Source: Marinobacter persicus (GTDB lineage Bacteria > Pseudomonadota > Gammaproteobacteria > Pseudomonadales > Oleiphilaceae). From it: a DNA stretch of 64,000 bases. The stretch spans positions 1-64,000 of the forward strand of contig NZ_PTIV01000011.1 in NCBI RefSeq assembly GCF_002934325.1. The letters are read 5' to 3'. Numbering within the stretch: the first letter of the stretch is position 1; each line of letters begins with the position of its first letter. The translations under genes and the position numbers were made by a program. The notes under the pieces are model-generated. The model was not told where the DNA came from. It saw nothing but the letters and a program-made list of their open reading frames with translations, and did not search any database. This document shows, piece by piece, positions 5,866 to 15,462 of this stretch.

Positions 5866-7284
5866 ATGCTCTGGCTTTACCTGCATTTCCCCCACCTGCT
5901 GCTGGACCACGTTCGCCGCAGCCAGCCCATCGAGAACGCCCTGGTGATTGTTGAAGGCACCGGGCAGCACGTGCTGCAGGCCTGCCCGCTGGCGCAGGAT
6001 CTGGGCATTCAGCCGGGCATGCGTCTGAAAACCGCGTTGGGGCTGGCACCGGATCTGCACATTCTCCAGGCAGACCAGCAACAGCAGGCACAGCTTCTGG
6101 AAGAACAAGCCCGCTGGCTTTACCGCTATGTGGCCCACATCACCCTCGCGCAACCGGACGGCCTGTGGGCCGAGGTGAGCAGCCTGCAGCGTTTGTATGG
6201 AGGCCTGACTGCCATCTGGCAAACCGTGGAGCAGGCCCTGGCCGAACACCAGCTCACCGCCTGGGCCGCGCTGGGCCATACTCCCTTGGCGGCACGGTTG
6301 CTGGCCCGGGCCGGCAAGGGCGAATGCAGTGCCGACAAAGGCCACATCCAACGGGCCCTGTCACAGTTGCCTTTGGCCGCAGCAGAATTTGATAAAACCG
6401 CCTGCACCCGGCTGAACCGCCTGGGCCTGGAAACCCTGGGCGATGTCTTCGCCCTGCCCCAGAAAGAGCTGGCACGGCGGCTGTCTCCGGAGCTGCTGGC
6501 CACCATCCAGAAAATCCAGGGCACCCGGGCAGACCCACGCGCTCCCTGGCAGCCACCGCACCGGTTCCGCCAGAGGGCGGATTTCATCCAGGAAGTGGAG
6601 CATACCCAGGGCCTGCTGTTCGCCCTGCAACGCATTTTGGCGGAGTTGGAAGACGACCTGTGCTGGCGTCAGCAGGACACCGACACCCTCCTGCTGGTGT
6701 TGCAGCACCGTCACCAGGAACCCACCCGCTTGCGCCTTCGCACCACCGGGCCGGAACACCGGGCTGAGACGTTCATGAAGCTGATCCGCCTGAAGCTGGA
6801 CCAGCAACCGCTGAGCGCGCCGGTGGTCAGCCTGGTACTGGTGGTGCGCCGGTTTATCAGCCGGGAAGCGCCGGGCGGGCAGGACTTGCTGGGCGAAACC
6901 CAGGACCTGAACGAGGCCTGGCACACACTGATCAGCCGTCTGCAGGCCCGGCTGGGCGACCAGGCACTGAAACAGCTGTCCCCTCAGGCCGATCATCGCC
7001 CGGAATTTGCCTGGTCTGCCGGGGAAGTGAAACGGTCTAAAGGCTCGGGGCCGGTGAACCCGCAATCCCTGCCGCGCCGCCCGTTATGGCTGCTGCCCGG
7101 CCCCTGCCCGCTCACCGACACACCGGTGGCCTGGTTCTCCGGCCCGGAGCGTATCAGCGGCGGCTGGTGGGATGGCCAGCGGGTGCACCGGGATTACTAC
7201 ATTGCCCAGCTACCCAGTGGACAACTGGCCTGGGTGTTCCGGGATACACAGAACGCCTGGTTCGTGCACGGCTGGTTCGGGTGA
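5866..7284 (+). CDS. imuB: ImuB, catalytically inactive Y-family polymerase homologue
   Basis: 472 residues. ImuB is the hub of the mutasome: it resembles Y-family DNA polymerases but lacks the catalytic acidic residues and bridges DnaE2 to the beta clamp. The start LWLYLHFPHLLLD replaces the usual D-M-D-x-F-F motif of active enzymes, consistent with loss of metal binding. The palm/finger-like region and helix-hairpin-helix (GLETLGDVFALP, about 190-200) are visible. The stop overlaps the dnaE2 start by one base (TGATG), so the two are translationally coupled. Confidence 0.9.
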   Translation: MLWLYLHFPHLLLDHVRRSQPIENALVIVEGTGQHVLQACPLAQDLGIQPGMRLKTALGLAPDLHILQADQQQQAQLLEEQARWLYRYVAHITLAQPDGLWAEVSSLQRLYGGLTAIWQTVEQALAEHQLTAWAALGHTPLAARLLARAGKGECSADKGHIQRALSQLPLAAAEFDKTACTRLNRLGLETLGDVFALPQKELARRLSPELLATIQKIQGTRADPRAPWQPPHRFRQRADFIQEVEHTQGLLFALQRILAELEDDLCWRQQDTDTLLLVLQHRHQEPTRLRLRTTGPEHRAETFMKLIRLKLDQQPLSAPVVSLVLVVRRFISREAPGGQDLLGETQDLNEAWHTLISRLQARLGDQALKQLSPQADHRPEFAWSAGEVKRSKGSGPVNPQSLPRRPLWLLPGPCPLTDTPVAWFSGPERISGGWWDGQRVHRDYYIAQLPSGQLAWVFRDTQNAWFVHGWFG

Positions 7285-10200
7285 TGGCCATGGGTTACGC
7301 GGAACTGTGCTGTTTCAGCAATTTCACCTTCCTGACCGGCGCCTCTCACCCGCAGGAGCTGGCCGAGCGTGCTGCCGAGCTGGGCTACCGTGCCCTGGCC
7401 ATCACCGACGCCTGTTCGGTGGCCGGTATTCCCCGGGCCTGGGCCGCGCTGAAAGACAGCCCGGTGAAGCTGATTACCGGCAGTTGGTTTGCCCTGGAAG
7501 ACGCCCCGCCTAGCGCCGCCACACCGGAATTCGTGTTGCTGGCCCGCACCCGCAAGGGCTACGGCCAGTTGTGCCAGCTGATTACCACCGGCCGGCGACG
7601 GGCCGAGAAAGGTCAGTACCAACTGTTCGCGCAGGATCTTGAAACCCACGAGCTGGGCGATTGCCTGTGCCTGTGGCAACCGCCCTCCCCCGTCAGCGCC
7701 GATGCCGACCAGGCCCTGGCCTGCGGGCAATGGCTGCAACGGCTGTTCGAACACCGATTGAGAATCGCCGCCACGCGCACGCTGGAAGCCGGGGAAGATC
7801 AACAACTGGCGCGGGTGCGCTGGTTGGCCGATGACTTGCGCTGCCCGGTCGTGGCCACCGGTGATGTGCACATGCACAGCCGCGAACGCCAGCCCCTGCA
7901 GGATGTGCTCACTGCCCTGCGCCACCACCGCACACTGGAAACCGCCGGTCACTGCCTGTTCCAGAACGGCGAACGCTACCTTCGGCCCATCCCGGTGTTG
8001 CGACGACTGTTCCCCGAGCCCTGGCTGCGGGAAACCCTGGCCATTGCTGAAGACTGCACCTTCGAGCCCGGCAGCCTGCGCTACGAATACCCGCCCGATC
8101 TGGTGCCGGAGAACGAAACTCCGGCGGCCTTCCTGCAACGACTGACCCGCGAAGGCGAACGCCGCCGCTACCCGGATGGCACGCCCATGAAGGTGCAGGC
8201 ATTAATCCGCAAGGAGCTGGGCCTGATCTCCGAGATGCGCTACGAACACTACTTCCTCACCATCCAGGACATCGTGGCCTTCGCCCGCAGCCGGGGCATC
8301 CTGTGCCAAGGGCGGGGGTCGGCGGCCAACTCGGCGGTGTGCTACTGCCTGGGCATTACCGAGGTGAACCCGGCGAACGTGGAACTGCTGTTCGAGCGCT
8401 TCATCTCCAAAGACCGGGACGAGCCGCCGGACATCGACGTGGATTTCGAACACCAGCGCCGAGAGGAAGTGATTCAATACATCTACCAACGCTATGGCCG
8501 GGAGCGCGCCGCCCTGGCCGCCACGGTGATCCGGTATCGCCCCCGCAGCGCCATCCGCGATGTAGGCAAGGCCCTGGGATTCGACGCGGCCCTGGTTGAG
8601 CAGCTGCTGGACGGCATCGACTGGCGCGACCGTGCCACCAACTGGCGCCAGCAGATTCTCGACAAGGGCCTCACCCGCAATCCGAAAGTGGCGGACCAGT
8701 TCTTCACCCTGGTGAATACCCTGCTGGGCTTTCCCCGCCATTTGTCCCAACACGTGGGCGGCTTTGTGATCAGTGCCGGGCCGTTGGCGGAACTGGTACC
8801 GGTGGAAAACGCTGCCATGGAGGGGCGCACTGTGATCCAGTGGGACAAGGACGATCTGGAAAGCCTGGGCCTGATGAAAGTGGATGTGCTGGCGCTGGGC
8901 ATGCTGACCGCCATTCGCAAGGCGCTGGCGCTGGTCAGTGAGGAAAAAGGCGAGCCCTTCCGGATTCAGGACATCCCCCAGGAAGACCCGGCCACCTACG
9001 CCATGCTGCAACGGGGCGACAGCATTGGCGTGTTCCAGGTGGAATCCCGCGCCCAGATCAACATGCTGCCCCGACTGAGGCCGGAAACCTATTACGACCT
9101 GGTGATCGAAGTGGCCATTGTGCGCCCCGGCCCCATTCAGGGCGACATGGTGCACCCGTACCTGCGGCGCAAGCACGGCCTGGAGCCGGTGGATTATCCC
9201 AACGACGCCGTGCGCCAGGTACTTGAACGCACCCTGGGCGTGCCCATTTTCCAGGAACAGGTCATCAAACTGGCCATGGTGGCCGCCGGTTTCTCCGCCG
9301 GGGAGGCGGACCAGCTGCGCCGGGCCATGGCCGCCTGGAAATCCCACGGCGACCTCACGCCCTTCCGCGACAAGCTCATCAAGGGCATGCGCGAACGGGG
9401 CCACAGCGAAGACTTTGCCGAACGGCTGTACAAGCAGATCTGCGGGTTTGGTGGCTACGGTTTCCCGGAATCCCACGCCGCCAGTTTTGCGCTGCTGGTG
9501 TATGTGTCTGCCTGGCTCAAGCGGCACCACGCGGCGGCGTTCTATTGCGCCCTGCTCAACAGCCAGCCCATGGGGTTCTATTCCTCCTCCCAACTGGTGC
9601 AGGACGCCAAACGCCACCAGGTGACGGTGCTGCCGCCGGATGTTAATTACAGCGAGCAGGACCACACCCTGGAAGGCCCGGACAATCACCTGCGTCTGGG
9701 CCTGCGGCTGATTCAGGGGCTATCCGCCCAGGGTGCGGAGCGCATCCATCAGCACCGCCCGACAAGAGGCTACCGTTCCGCCGCCGAAGTGCGCCAGCTC
9801 GCCGGCCTGGACCAACGCGATATGGAAAAGCTGGCCGGGGCCAACGCCATGCCGGGTTTCACTCATAACCGCCACCAGGCTTACTGGCAACTGCTGGAAC
9901 ACGAAGAGCCCGCCGAGCTTTTCGCCCAAAATACCGGCATTCGGGAAACCGGAGACGACTACGAGGCAGAACCCTGCGACTATCTGCCCGAGCCCACCGA
10001 GGGTCAGAACATCCTGGCGGATTACAGTAGCCAGGGGCTCACCCTGCAGCGCCATCCCCTGGCCCTGCTGCGCGAACAGGGCCACCTGAAGCACTGTACC
10101 CAGGCCGAACAACTCAAAGGCCTGAAACCCGGCCTGCCGGTGCAGGTGGCCGGGCTGGTCACCGGGCGCCAGCGTCCGGGGTCGGCTTCCGGCGTTACGT

Positions 10201-10415
10201 TTGTCACCCTGGAAGACGAAACCGGCAATGTGAACGTGGTGGTCTGGCTGGAAACCGCCCGGCGCCAGCGCAAACCGCTGCTCACCGCCCGGCTGTTGCA
10301 CGTGAAGGGCGTTTTGGAACGGGAAGGCGATATCGTGCATGTGATGGCCGGCAAGCTCACCAACCTGAGCCATCTGATCAACTCGTTACCCGTAAGCTCC
10401 CGGGATTTTCACTGA
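7284..10415 (+). CDS. dnaE2: Error-prone DNA polymerase DnaE2 (ImuC)
   Basis: 1043 residues, normal for DnaE2. Start ATG 7284 overlaps the imuB stop; the frame extends upstream inside imuB and is not used. An N-terminal PHP domain begins YAELCCFSNFTFLTGASHP. The C-family polymerase active-site motif PDIDVDF is near residue 381, and the third acidic region KVDVLALGML near 533. An OB-fold near the C-terminus (VAGLVTGRQRPG...VTLEDETG) is present. It performs mutagenic translesion synthesis with ImuA/ImuB under SOS control. About 40 bases separate it from the convergent esterase gene. Confidence 0.95.
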   Translation: MAMGYAELCCFSNFTFLTGASHPQELAERAAELGYRALAITDACSVAGIPRAWAALKDSPVKLITGSWFALEDAPPSAATPEFVLLARTRKGYGQLCQLITTGRRRAEKGQYQLFAQDLETHELGDCLCLWQPPSPVSADADQALACGQWLQRLFEHRLRIAATRTLEAGEDQQLARVRWLADDLRCPVVATGDVHMHSRERQPLQDVLTALRHHRTLETAGHCLFQNGERYLRPIPVLRRLFPEPWLRETLAIAEDCTFEPGSLRYEYPPDLVPENETPAAFLQRLTREGERRRYPDGTPMKVQALIRKELGLISEMRYEHYFLTIQDIVAFARSRGILCQGRGSAANSAVCYCLGITEVNPANVELLFERFISKDRDEPPDIDVDFEHQRREEVIQYIYQRYGRERAALAATVIRYRPRSAIRDVGKALGFDAALVEQLLDGIDWRDRATNWRQQILDKGLTRNPKVADQFFTLVNTLLGFPRHLSQHVGGFVISAGPLAELVPVENAAMEGRTVIQWDKDDLESLGLMKVDVLALGMLTAIRKALALVSEEKGEPFRIQDIPQEDPATYAMLQRGDSIGVFQVESRAQINMLPRLRPETYYDLVIEVAIVRPGPIQGDMVHPYLRRKHGLEPVDYPNDAVRQVLERTLGVPIFQEQVIKLAMVAAGFSAGEADQLRRAMAAWKSHGDLTPFRDKLIKGMRERGHSEDFAERLYKQICGFGGYGFPESHAASFALLVYVSAWLKRHHAAAFYCALLNSQPMGFYSSSQLVQDAKRHQVTVLPPDVNYSEQDHTLEGPDNHLRLGLRLIQGLSAQGAERIHQHRPTRGYRSAAEVRQLAGLDQRDMEKLAGANAMPGFTHNRHQAYWQLLEHEEPAELFAQNTGIRETGDDYEAEPCDYLPEPTEGQNILADYSSQGLTLQRHPLALLREQGHLKHCTQAEQLKGLKPGLPVQVAGLVTGRQRPGSASGVTFVTLEDETGNVNVVVWLETARRQRKPLLTARLLHVKGVLEREGDIVHVMAGKLTNLSHLINSLPVSSRDFH

Positions 10416-10459
10416 TGGAACCGGCCCGGCGGCGTTGTTGAGCGTTTATACACGGCCTC

Positions 10460-11791
10460 CTACACACCAAACGGATACGTCTCCGGGGTTTCATCCAACC
10501 ATTTGGAAACGTGATCCAACGGTTTCAGTGCGTGGGTCCGGTCAAAGTGGAACACGGCATCAAACTGCCTGGGCAGCTCACTCACGAAGTAATGGCTGGC
10601 GCGCTCCGAATGGGGCAGGTAGAGAACCCCGATAGCCCGCTCCAACCGGGGTGAACGCAGTATCCAGGGCGCGTCTTCCCCCAGCTTCACGAAGAAAGCC
10701 GGCTCGCCGGTTTGGTGGAACAGGTATTCGTAGCTTCCGGGCAACGCCTCCCGAACCGCCTTGTGCTGTACCTTGCCGCCCCAGGATGAAGCCGCCGAGA
10801 CTGCCCCACCGTAGGTGGTGAAACCAACCAGCAATGCCTCATTGCCAAAGCGTTCTCGCGTAAGCTGGCCCACGTTGTGGTCGCCCCGCTGCCCCATCTG
10901 GGTGGCTCGGGCATCCCCCAGGTGAGAATTATGCTCCCAGACGGCGAGTTTGGCCGGTTTGCCTGCACGGGCCGAGAGGTGTTCCCTCAACGCCGCCAGG
11001 GTTTCGGTCATGTGTTCGTCGCGCAGGTTCCAGGTGTTGTCCCGTTCACCAAACATGGCCCGGTAATAATGTTCGGCGTTGCGAACCAGGCGGGCGTTCT
11101 GCTCAGCCTGGAATTGCTCGTCCCGGGCCACCATGCCATCACGTCGCACATACTCCGGCGCCTTGCGCTGAAGTTCGACCAACTGGGCCACCACTTCGTC
11201 CTCACAGGAGGGCCGGCGGCCGGTCACCACACCCAGTCCGTATTGCTGCTCATCGGTCATATGCCCCAGGCAGCCGTAATGCCGGCGGGCTTCTTCAGCC
11301 GCCTCGGCATCCACCGAATCCAGGTAGGCCAGCACCGCATCAATGGACTCATACAGGCTGTACATATCCAACCCGTAGAAACCTACCCGGCGCTCCGGCG
11401 GCAAGGAATCATTATGGGCGCGGAGCCATTCGATGAATTCCAGCACTTCCGTGTTGCGCCACATCCACAACGGAAACCGCTGGAAATCCTCCAGCGCCTG
11501 CTCGGCCGACGTGTCTTCACCCAGGCCCTGAACATAACGGTTCACCCGGTAGGCCGCCGGCCAGTCGGCTTCCACAGCCACTGCCTGCAAGTCCTGCTCA
11601 AGGATCAAACGCTTGGTGATCTGGGCCCGGGCTTCGTAGAACTCGTGGGTGCCGTGGGAGGCTTCGCCCAAAAGAATCAGGGATTTGTTTCGGCCCAACT
11701 GCAGAATCGGGTCGTAATCTTCCGGCCGGTTTTTAAGTGGCACCAGCGCCTGCTTGAGTTCCTGCAGCGATTGGTTCGTGCTTTCAGTCAT
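10460..11791 (-). CDS. Erythromycin esterase-family protein
   Basis: 443 residues from ATG 11791 behind GGGAGG. Conserved family features are GEASHGTHEFYEAR (about 42-55, with Glu and His proposed to act in catalysis), VEADWPAAYRVNRYV (about 73-87) and WEHNSHLGDARATQMG (about 284-299). EreA/EreB open the macrolide lactone ring, but most environmental members have unproven substrates and some belong to succinoglycan or surface-polymer loci. It stands alone, converging on dnaE2, so context does not reveal the substrate. Confidence 0.8.
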   Translation of the reverse strand: MTESTNQSLQELKQALVPLKNRPEDYDPILQLGRNKSLILLGEASHGTHEFYEARAQITKRLILEQDLQAVAVEADWPAAYRVNRYVQGLGEDTSAEQALEDFQRFPLWMWRNTEVLEFIEWLRAHNDSLPPERRVGFYGLDMYSLYESIDAVLAYLDSVDAEAAEEARRHYGCLGHMTDEQQYGLGVVTGRRPSCEDEVVAQLVELQRKAPEYVRRDGMVARDEQFQAEQNARLVRNAEHYYRAMFGERDNTWNLRDEHMTETLAALREHLSARAGKPAKLAVWEHNSHLGDARATQMGQRGDHNVGQLTRERFGNEALLVGFTTYGGAVSAASSWGGKVQHKAVREALPGSYEYLFHQTGEPAFFVKLGEDAPWILRSPRLERAIGVLYLPHSERASHYFVSELPRQFDAVFHFDRTHALKPLDHVSKWLDETPETYPFGV

Positions 11792-11852
11792 CAGAGACCT
11801 CCCTCGGGTTGCCTCTTTCCTCATTTCACTCAGTGTAGCAATGCCTGAAACG

Positions 11853-11880
11853 AAAAAACCCCGCCGAAGCGGGGTTTTCT
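11853..11880 (-). terminator. Intrinsic terminator of the oadGAB operon
   Basis: AAAACCCCGC (11855-11864), loop CGAA, GCGGGGTTTT (11869-11878). On the - strand the stem is followed by a six-T run. It lies about 25 bases past the oadB stop. Confidence 0.9.
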
Positions 11881-11901
11881 CAGTGCCATGGTGGGAATGA
11901 A

Positions 11902-13224
11902 TCAGCCCAACAGCTTGATCATCACACCGGCAGCCACCGCAGAGCCGATAACACCGGCCACGTTCGGGCCCATGGCGTGCATCAGCAGGAAGTTATGCGG
12001 GTTGGCTTCCAGGCCCACCTTGTTGGACACCCGCGCGGCCATAGGCACGGCGGAGACACCGGCCGAACCGATCAGCGGGTTGATCTGTTCCTTGGTCAGC
12101 TTGTTCATCAGCTTGGCCATCAACACACCGCAGGCGGTGCCAATGCCGAAGGCCACGATGCCCAGCGCCAGGATGCCCAGGGTCTGACCATCCAGGAACT
12201 TGTCGGCCATCAGCTTGGAGCCCACGGACAGGCCCAGGAAGATGGTCACGATGTTGATCAGTGCATTCTGGGCAGTGTCACTCAGACGCTCCACCACGCC
12301 GCACTCGCGCATCAGGTTACCGAAGCAGAACATACCCAGCAGCGGTGCCGCATCCGGCAGGAACAACACCACGGCAATCAGCACCACCATCGGGAAGAAA
12401 ATCTTCTCCTTGCGGCTGACCGGACGCAGCTGGTTCATCTTGATGGCGCGCTCTTTCTCGGAGGTCAGCGCCTTCATGATCGGCGGCTGGATCATCGGCA
12501 CCATCGCCATGTAGGCGTAGGCCGAGACCGCAATGGCACCAATCAGGTGGGGAGCCAGTACGCTTGAGACGTAGATGGACGTGGGACCGTCCGCACCACC
12601 GATAATACCGATGGCGGCGGCTTCCAGGATGGTGAAGTCCAGAACGCCGGTCCAGTCCAGCAGGGCCGCGCCCAGAACGGTGCCGAAGATACCGAACTGT
12701 GCGGCAGCGCCCAGCAGCAGGGTTTTCGGGTTTGCCAGCAACGGACCGAAGTCGGTCATGGCGCCCACACCCATGAAGATGAGCAGCGGGCCGACGGTAC
12801 TGCCTATCACCACCTGGTAGAAGTTGTACAGCATGCCGTGGCCGTAGCCGAAGTCAGAGGCCAGGTTGTTGGCCATGGCGATTTCCGCCGAGCTGGCTTC
12901 CTTGAAGGCGTGCTTGAACGTTTCCATCACTTCCGGCGTCACCGCCTGCCCGGCCTGGTAGGACACATCCAGGGCGCCAGCCAGGGCCGCCAGCACTTCC
13001 GGCTTGGCAAAGTGGATCGCGTTCTCAGCCGCAGACAGGGCCAGCCCTGCCTCCGGGATGTTCGCCAGGATGCCACCGAAGCCAATCGGCACCAGCAGCA
13101 ATGGCTCAAAGCCCTTGCGGATCGCAAGGAACAGCAGCAACAGGCCAATGGCAATCATCACCACCTGACCCAGTTCTATGTTGAACAGGCCACTGCCTGT
13201 CCACAGCGTCATTAATTTATCCAT
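11902..13224 (-). CDS. oadB: Oxaloacetate decarboxylase, Na+-pumping beta subunit
   Basis: 440 residues with about nine to eleven hydrophobic segments. OadB decarboxylates the carboxybiotin carried by OadA and couples this to Na+ export. The family motif [13 protein letters not shown], containing the essential membrane aspartate, is visible near residues 207-219, and a conserved N-terminal region ([12 protein letters not shown]) is present. Last gene of oadG-oadA-oadB, 13 bases behind oadA, followed by a strong terminator. Confidence 0.93.
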   Translation of the reverse strand: MDKLMTLWTGSGLFNIELGQVVMIAIGLLLLFLAIRKGFEPLLLVPIGFGGILANIPEAGLALSAAENAIHFAKPEVLAALAGALDVSYQAGQAVTPEVMETFKHAFKEASSAEIAMANNLASDFGYGHGMLYNFYQVVIGSTVGPLLIFMGVGAMTDFGPLLANPKTLLLGAAAQFGIFGTVLGAALLDWTGVLDFTILEAAAIGIIGGADGPTSIYVSSVLAPHLIGAIAVSAYAYMAMVPMIQPPIMKALTSEKERAIKMNQLRPVSRKEKIFFPMVVLIAVVLFLPDAAPLLGMFCFGNLMRECGVVERLSDTAQNALINIVTIFLGLSVGSKLMADKFLDGQTLGILALGIVAFGIGTACGVLMAKLMNKLTKEQINPLIGSAGVSAVPMAARVSNKVGLEANPHNFLLMHAMGPNVAGVIGSAVAAGVMIKLLG

Positions 13225-13237
13225 GGAATGCTGGCCC

Positions 13238-15022
13238 TTATGCGATTGTCAGCATTTCATCATCAACAGCGACGGCATCACCGACCTTGATGAAGATTTC
13301 ACCCACGGTGCCGGCTTTCGGCGCCCGCACTTCGGTTTCCATTTTCATGGCTTCCAGGATGATCAGCACATCGCCTTCCTCAACCTGGTCGCCCGGCGAT
13401 ACTTCCACTTTCCAGATGTTACCGCCCAGAGGCGCCTTGACCGGCTCGCCTTCACCCGCCGCCGGCACAGCACCGCCGGCAGCCGGAGCGGCGGCCGCAC
13501 CGCCCTGACCTTCAATCTGGGTAATCTCGCCGCCTTCGCTGACAGCCACCACGTACTTCTGGCCGTTGACTTCCACGGTGTAGGTTTCGGGACCTTCGGA
13601 TTTCCTGGCCGGCAAGGCATCATCGGCGCTCGGCACCGGCTCGAAGGCATCCGGGTTGCCCCGGTTTTCCAGGAACTTCAGGCCAATCTGCGGGAACAAC
13701 GCGTAGGTCAGAACGTCGTCCACTTTCTGGTCCGCCAGTTCGAAGCCTTTTTCCTTGGCCAGCTCGTCCAGTTCACCGGTCAGTTTGTCCATTTCCGGCT
13801 CAATCAGGTCGGCCGGACGGCAGGTGATCGGCTCGGCGCCGTCCAGAACACGGTCCTGCAGTTCCTTGTTGAACGACGAGGGCGCGGAGCCGTATTCGCC
13901 TTTCAGAATGGCCGAGGTTTCCTTGGAGATGGACTTGTAGCGCTCGCCGGTCAGTACGTTCAGTACCGCCTGGGTGCCGACAATCTGGGAGGTCGGGGTC
14001 ACCAGCGGGATGTAGCCCAGGTCTTCGCGCACTTTGGGAATTTCCGCCAGCACGTCGTCAAACTTGTCGATGGCGTTCTGCTCTTTGAGCTGGCTTTCCA
14101 TGTTGGTCAGCATGCCACCGGGTACCTGGGCGGTCAGGATGCGGGAATCCACGCCGCGCAGGCTGCCTTCAAATTTCGCGTATTTCTTGCGCACTTCCCG
14201 GAAGTAGCCAGCGATTTCCTCCAGCAGGTGCAGGTCCAGGCCAGTGTCGCGGTCGGTGCCTTCCAGGATGGCCACCACAGATTCGGTGGGCGAATGGCCG
14301 TAGGTCATGCTCATGGAGGAGATAGCGGTGTCCACGTTGTCGATGCCAGCTTCCGCCGCTTTCAGTGCGGTGGCGGTGGACATGCCGGTGGTGGCGTGAC
14401 ACTGCATGTGCACCGGTACTTTCAGTTCTTTCTTCAGCTGGCTAACCAGGTCGTAGGCCACGTAAGGCTTCAGCAGACCGGCCATGTCCTTGATGGCGAT
14501 GGAATCAGCGCCCATGGACTCGATTTCTTTCGCCAGATCCACCCACATGTCGATGGTGTGCACCGGGCTGGTGGTGTAGGAGATGGTGCCCTGGGCGTGC
14601 TTGCCAGTCTTGCGCACGGCTTTGATGGCAGTGTCCAGGTTGCGTGGGTCGTTCATGGCATCGAAGATGCGGAACACGTCCACGCCGTTTTCGGCGGCAC
14701 GATCGACAAACCGCTCTACCACATCATCCGCGTAATGGCGGTAGCCCAGCAGGTTCTGGCCGCGCAGCAGCATCTGTTGCGGGGTGTTGGGCATGGCCTT
14801 CTTGAGTTGGCGGATGCGGTCCCAGGGGTCTTCGCCCAGGTAACGGATACAGGCATCAAAGGTAGCGCCGCCCCAGGATTCCAGTGACCAGAAGCCCACC
14901 TGGTCCAGTTTTTCCGCGATCGGGAGCATGTCGTCCAGTCGCATGCGGGTGGCAAGCAGGGATTGGTGCGCGTCGCGCAGAATTACGTCCGTAATCCCCA
15001 GCGGTTTTTTGGTGTCAGTCAT
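13238..15022 (-). CDS. oadA: Oxaloacetate decarboxylase alpha subunit (carboxyltransferase + biotin domain)
   Basis: 594 residues. The N-terminal carboxyltransferase barrel (about 1-300) starts with [14 protein letters not shown], where Asp and His bind the metal, and includes a GVDSRI region. A conserved PYC/OADA middle domain follows. An Ala/Pro-rich linker (about 490-525) leads to a biotinyl domain with EAMKMET, the biotinylated lysine being Lys560. It transfers CO2 from oxaloacetate to biotin and passes it to OadB. Homologous pyruvate carboxylase B subunits share this layout, but the oadG and oadB partners favour the decarboxylase. Confidence 0.94.
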   Translation of the reverse strand: MTDTKKPLGITDVILRDAHQSLLATRMRLDDMLPIAEKLDQVGFWSLESWGGATFDACIRYLGEDPWDRIRQLKKAMPNTPQQMLLRGQNLLGYRHYADDVVERFVDRAAENGVDVFRIFDAMNDPRNLDTAIKAVRKTGKHAQGTISYTTSPVHTIDMWVDLAKEIESMGADSIAIKDMAGLLKPYVAYDLVSQLKKELKVPVHMQCHATTGMSTATALKAAEAGIDNVDTAISSMSMTYGHSPTESVVAILEGTDRDTGLDLHLLEEIAGYFREVRKKYAKFEGSLRGVDSRILTAQVPGGMLTNMESQLKEQNAIDKFDDVLAEIPKVREDLGYIPLVTPTSQIVGTQAVLNVLTGERYKSISKETSAILKGEYGSAPSSFNKELQDRVLDGAEPITCRPADLIEPEMDKLTGELDELAKEKGFELADQKVDDVLTYALFPQIGLKFLENRGNPDAFEPVPSADDALPARKSEGPETYTVEVNGQKYVVAVSEGGEITQIEGQGGAAAAPAAGGAVPAAGEGEPVKAPLGGNIWKVEVSPGDQVEEGDVLIILEAMKMETEVRAPKAGTVGEIFIKVGDAVAVDDEMLTIA

Positions 15023-15062
15023 CGTGTCAGCCTTCTGTTAAAAGGTTCTAATCGGTTTACCG

Positions 15063-15314
15063 TCACTTCTTGTGGCGCGAGCGGTATTTAGCAATCGCCT
15101 TCTTGATCGCCTCGGCGGTGTCGGGATCAACCGACGCAGGCGCCTTGGGCTTGGCACGCTGGGTGCGGGCCGGGGTCACCGGCTCTGGCGGCGCAAACCG
15201 CAGAATGAGTTTCGACATGAATGTGGTTGCGAAGACCAGAATCACCAGGAACGCAAACACAAAGCCCATGCCGGCAATCATCAGATCCACGGCTTGTGAC
15301 ATCAGCTCATTCAT
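15063..15314 (-). CDS. oadG: Oxaloacetate decarboxylase gamma subunit
   Basis: 83 residues: one N-terminal membrane helix (about 10-32, MIAGMGFVFAFLVILVF) and a basic cytoplasmic tail ending RSRHKK. OadG anchors the complex and links OadA to OadB. First gene of the operon. The 148-base gap behind it to dbpA should carry the operon promoter, though no clear hexamers were picked out. Confidence 0.85.
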   Translation of the reverse strand: MNELMSQAVDLMIAGMGFVFAFLVILVFATTFMSKLILRFAPPEPVTPARTQRAKPKAPASVDPDTAEAIKKAIAKYRSRHKK

Positions 15315-15462
15315 AGCGAACAGCTACCTGTAGTGATGGATGTAATTTAACCAAAAGTCTCGTTCAATCTACCGGTTTACTACCCCTCCGGCAAGCAGGA
15401 TAACCGCATCCATACGCAGTTACCGAAGGCATTTTACCCGCAGATTGTTAACAATAAAACAC

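Noticed and set aside
8202..9689. 495-codon open frame antisense to dnaE2
   Set aside because: It is a shadow of GC-rich coding sequence; composition is His/Gln/Gly-rich, no ribosome-binding site, and the + strand polymerase motifs are unambiguous.
13178..14887. 569-codon open frame antisense to oadA
   Set aside because: Same shadow effect; the - strand encodes a complete biotin-dependent OadA with all motifs.
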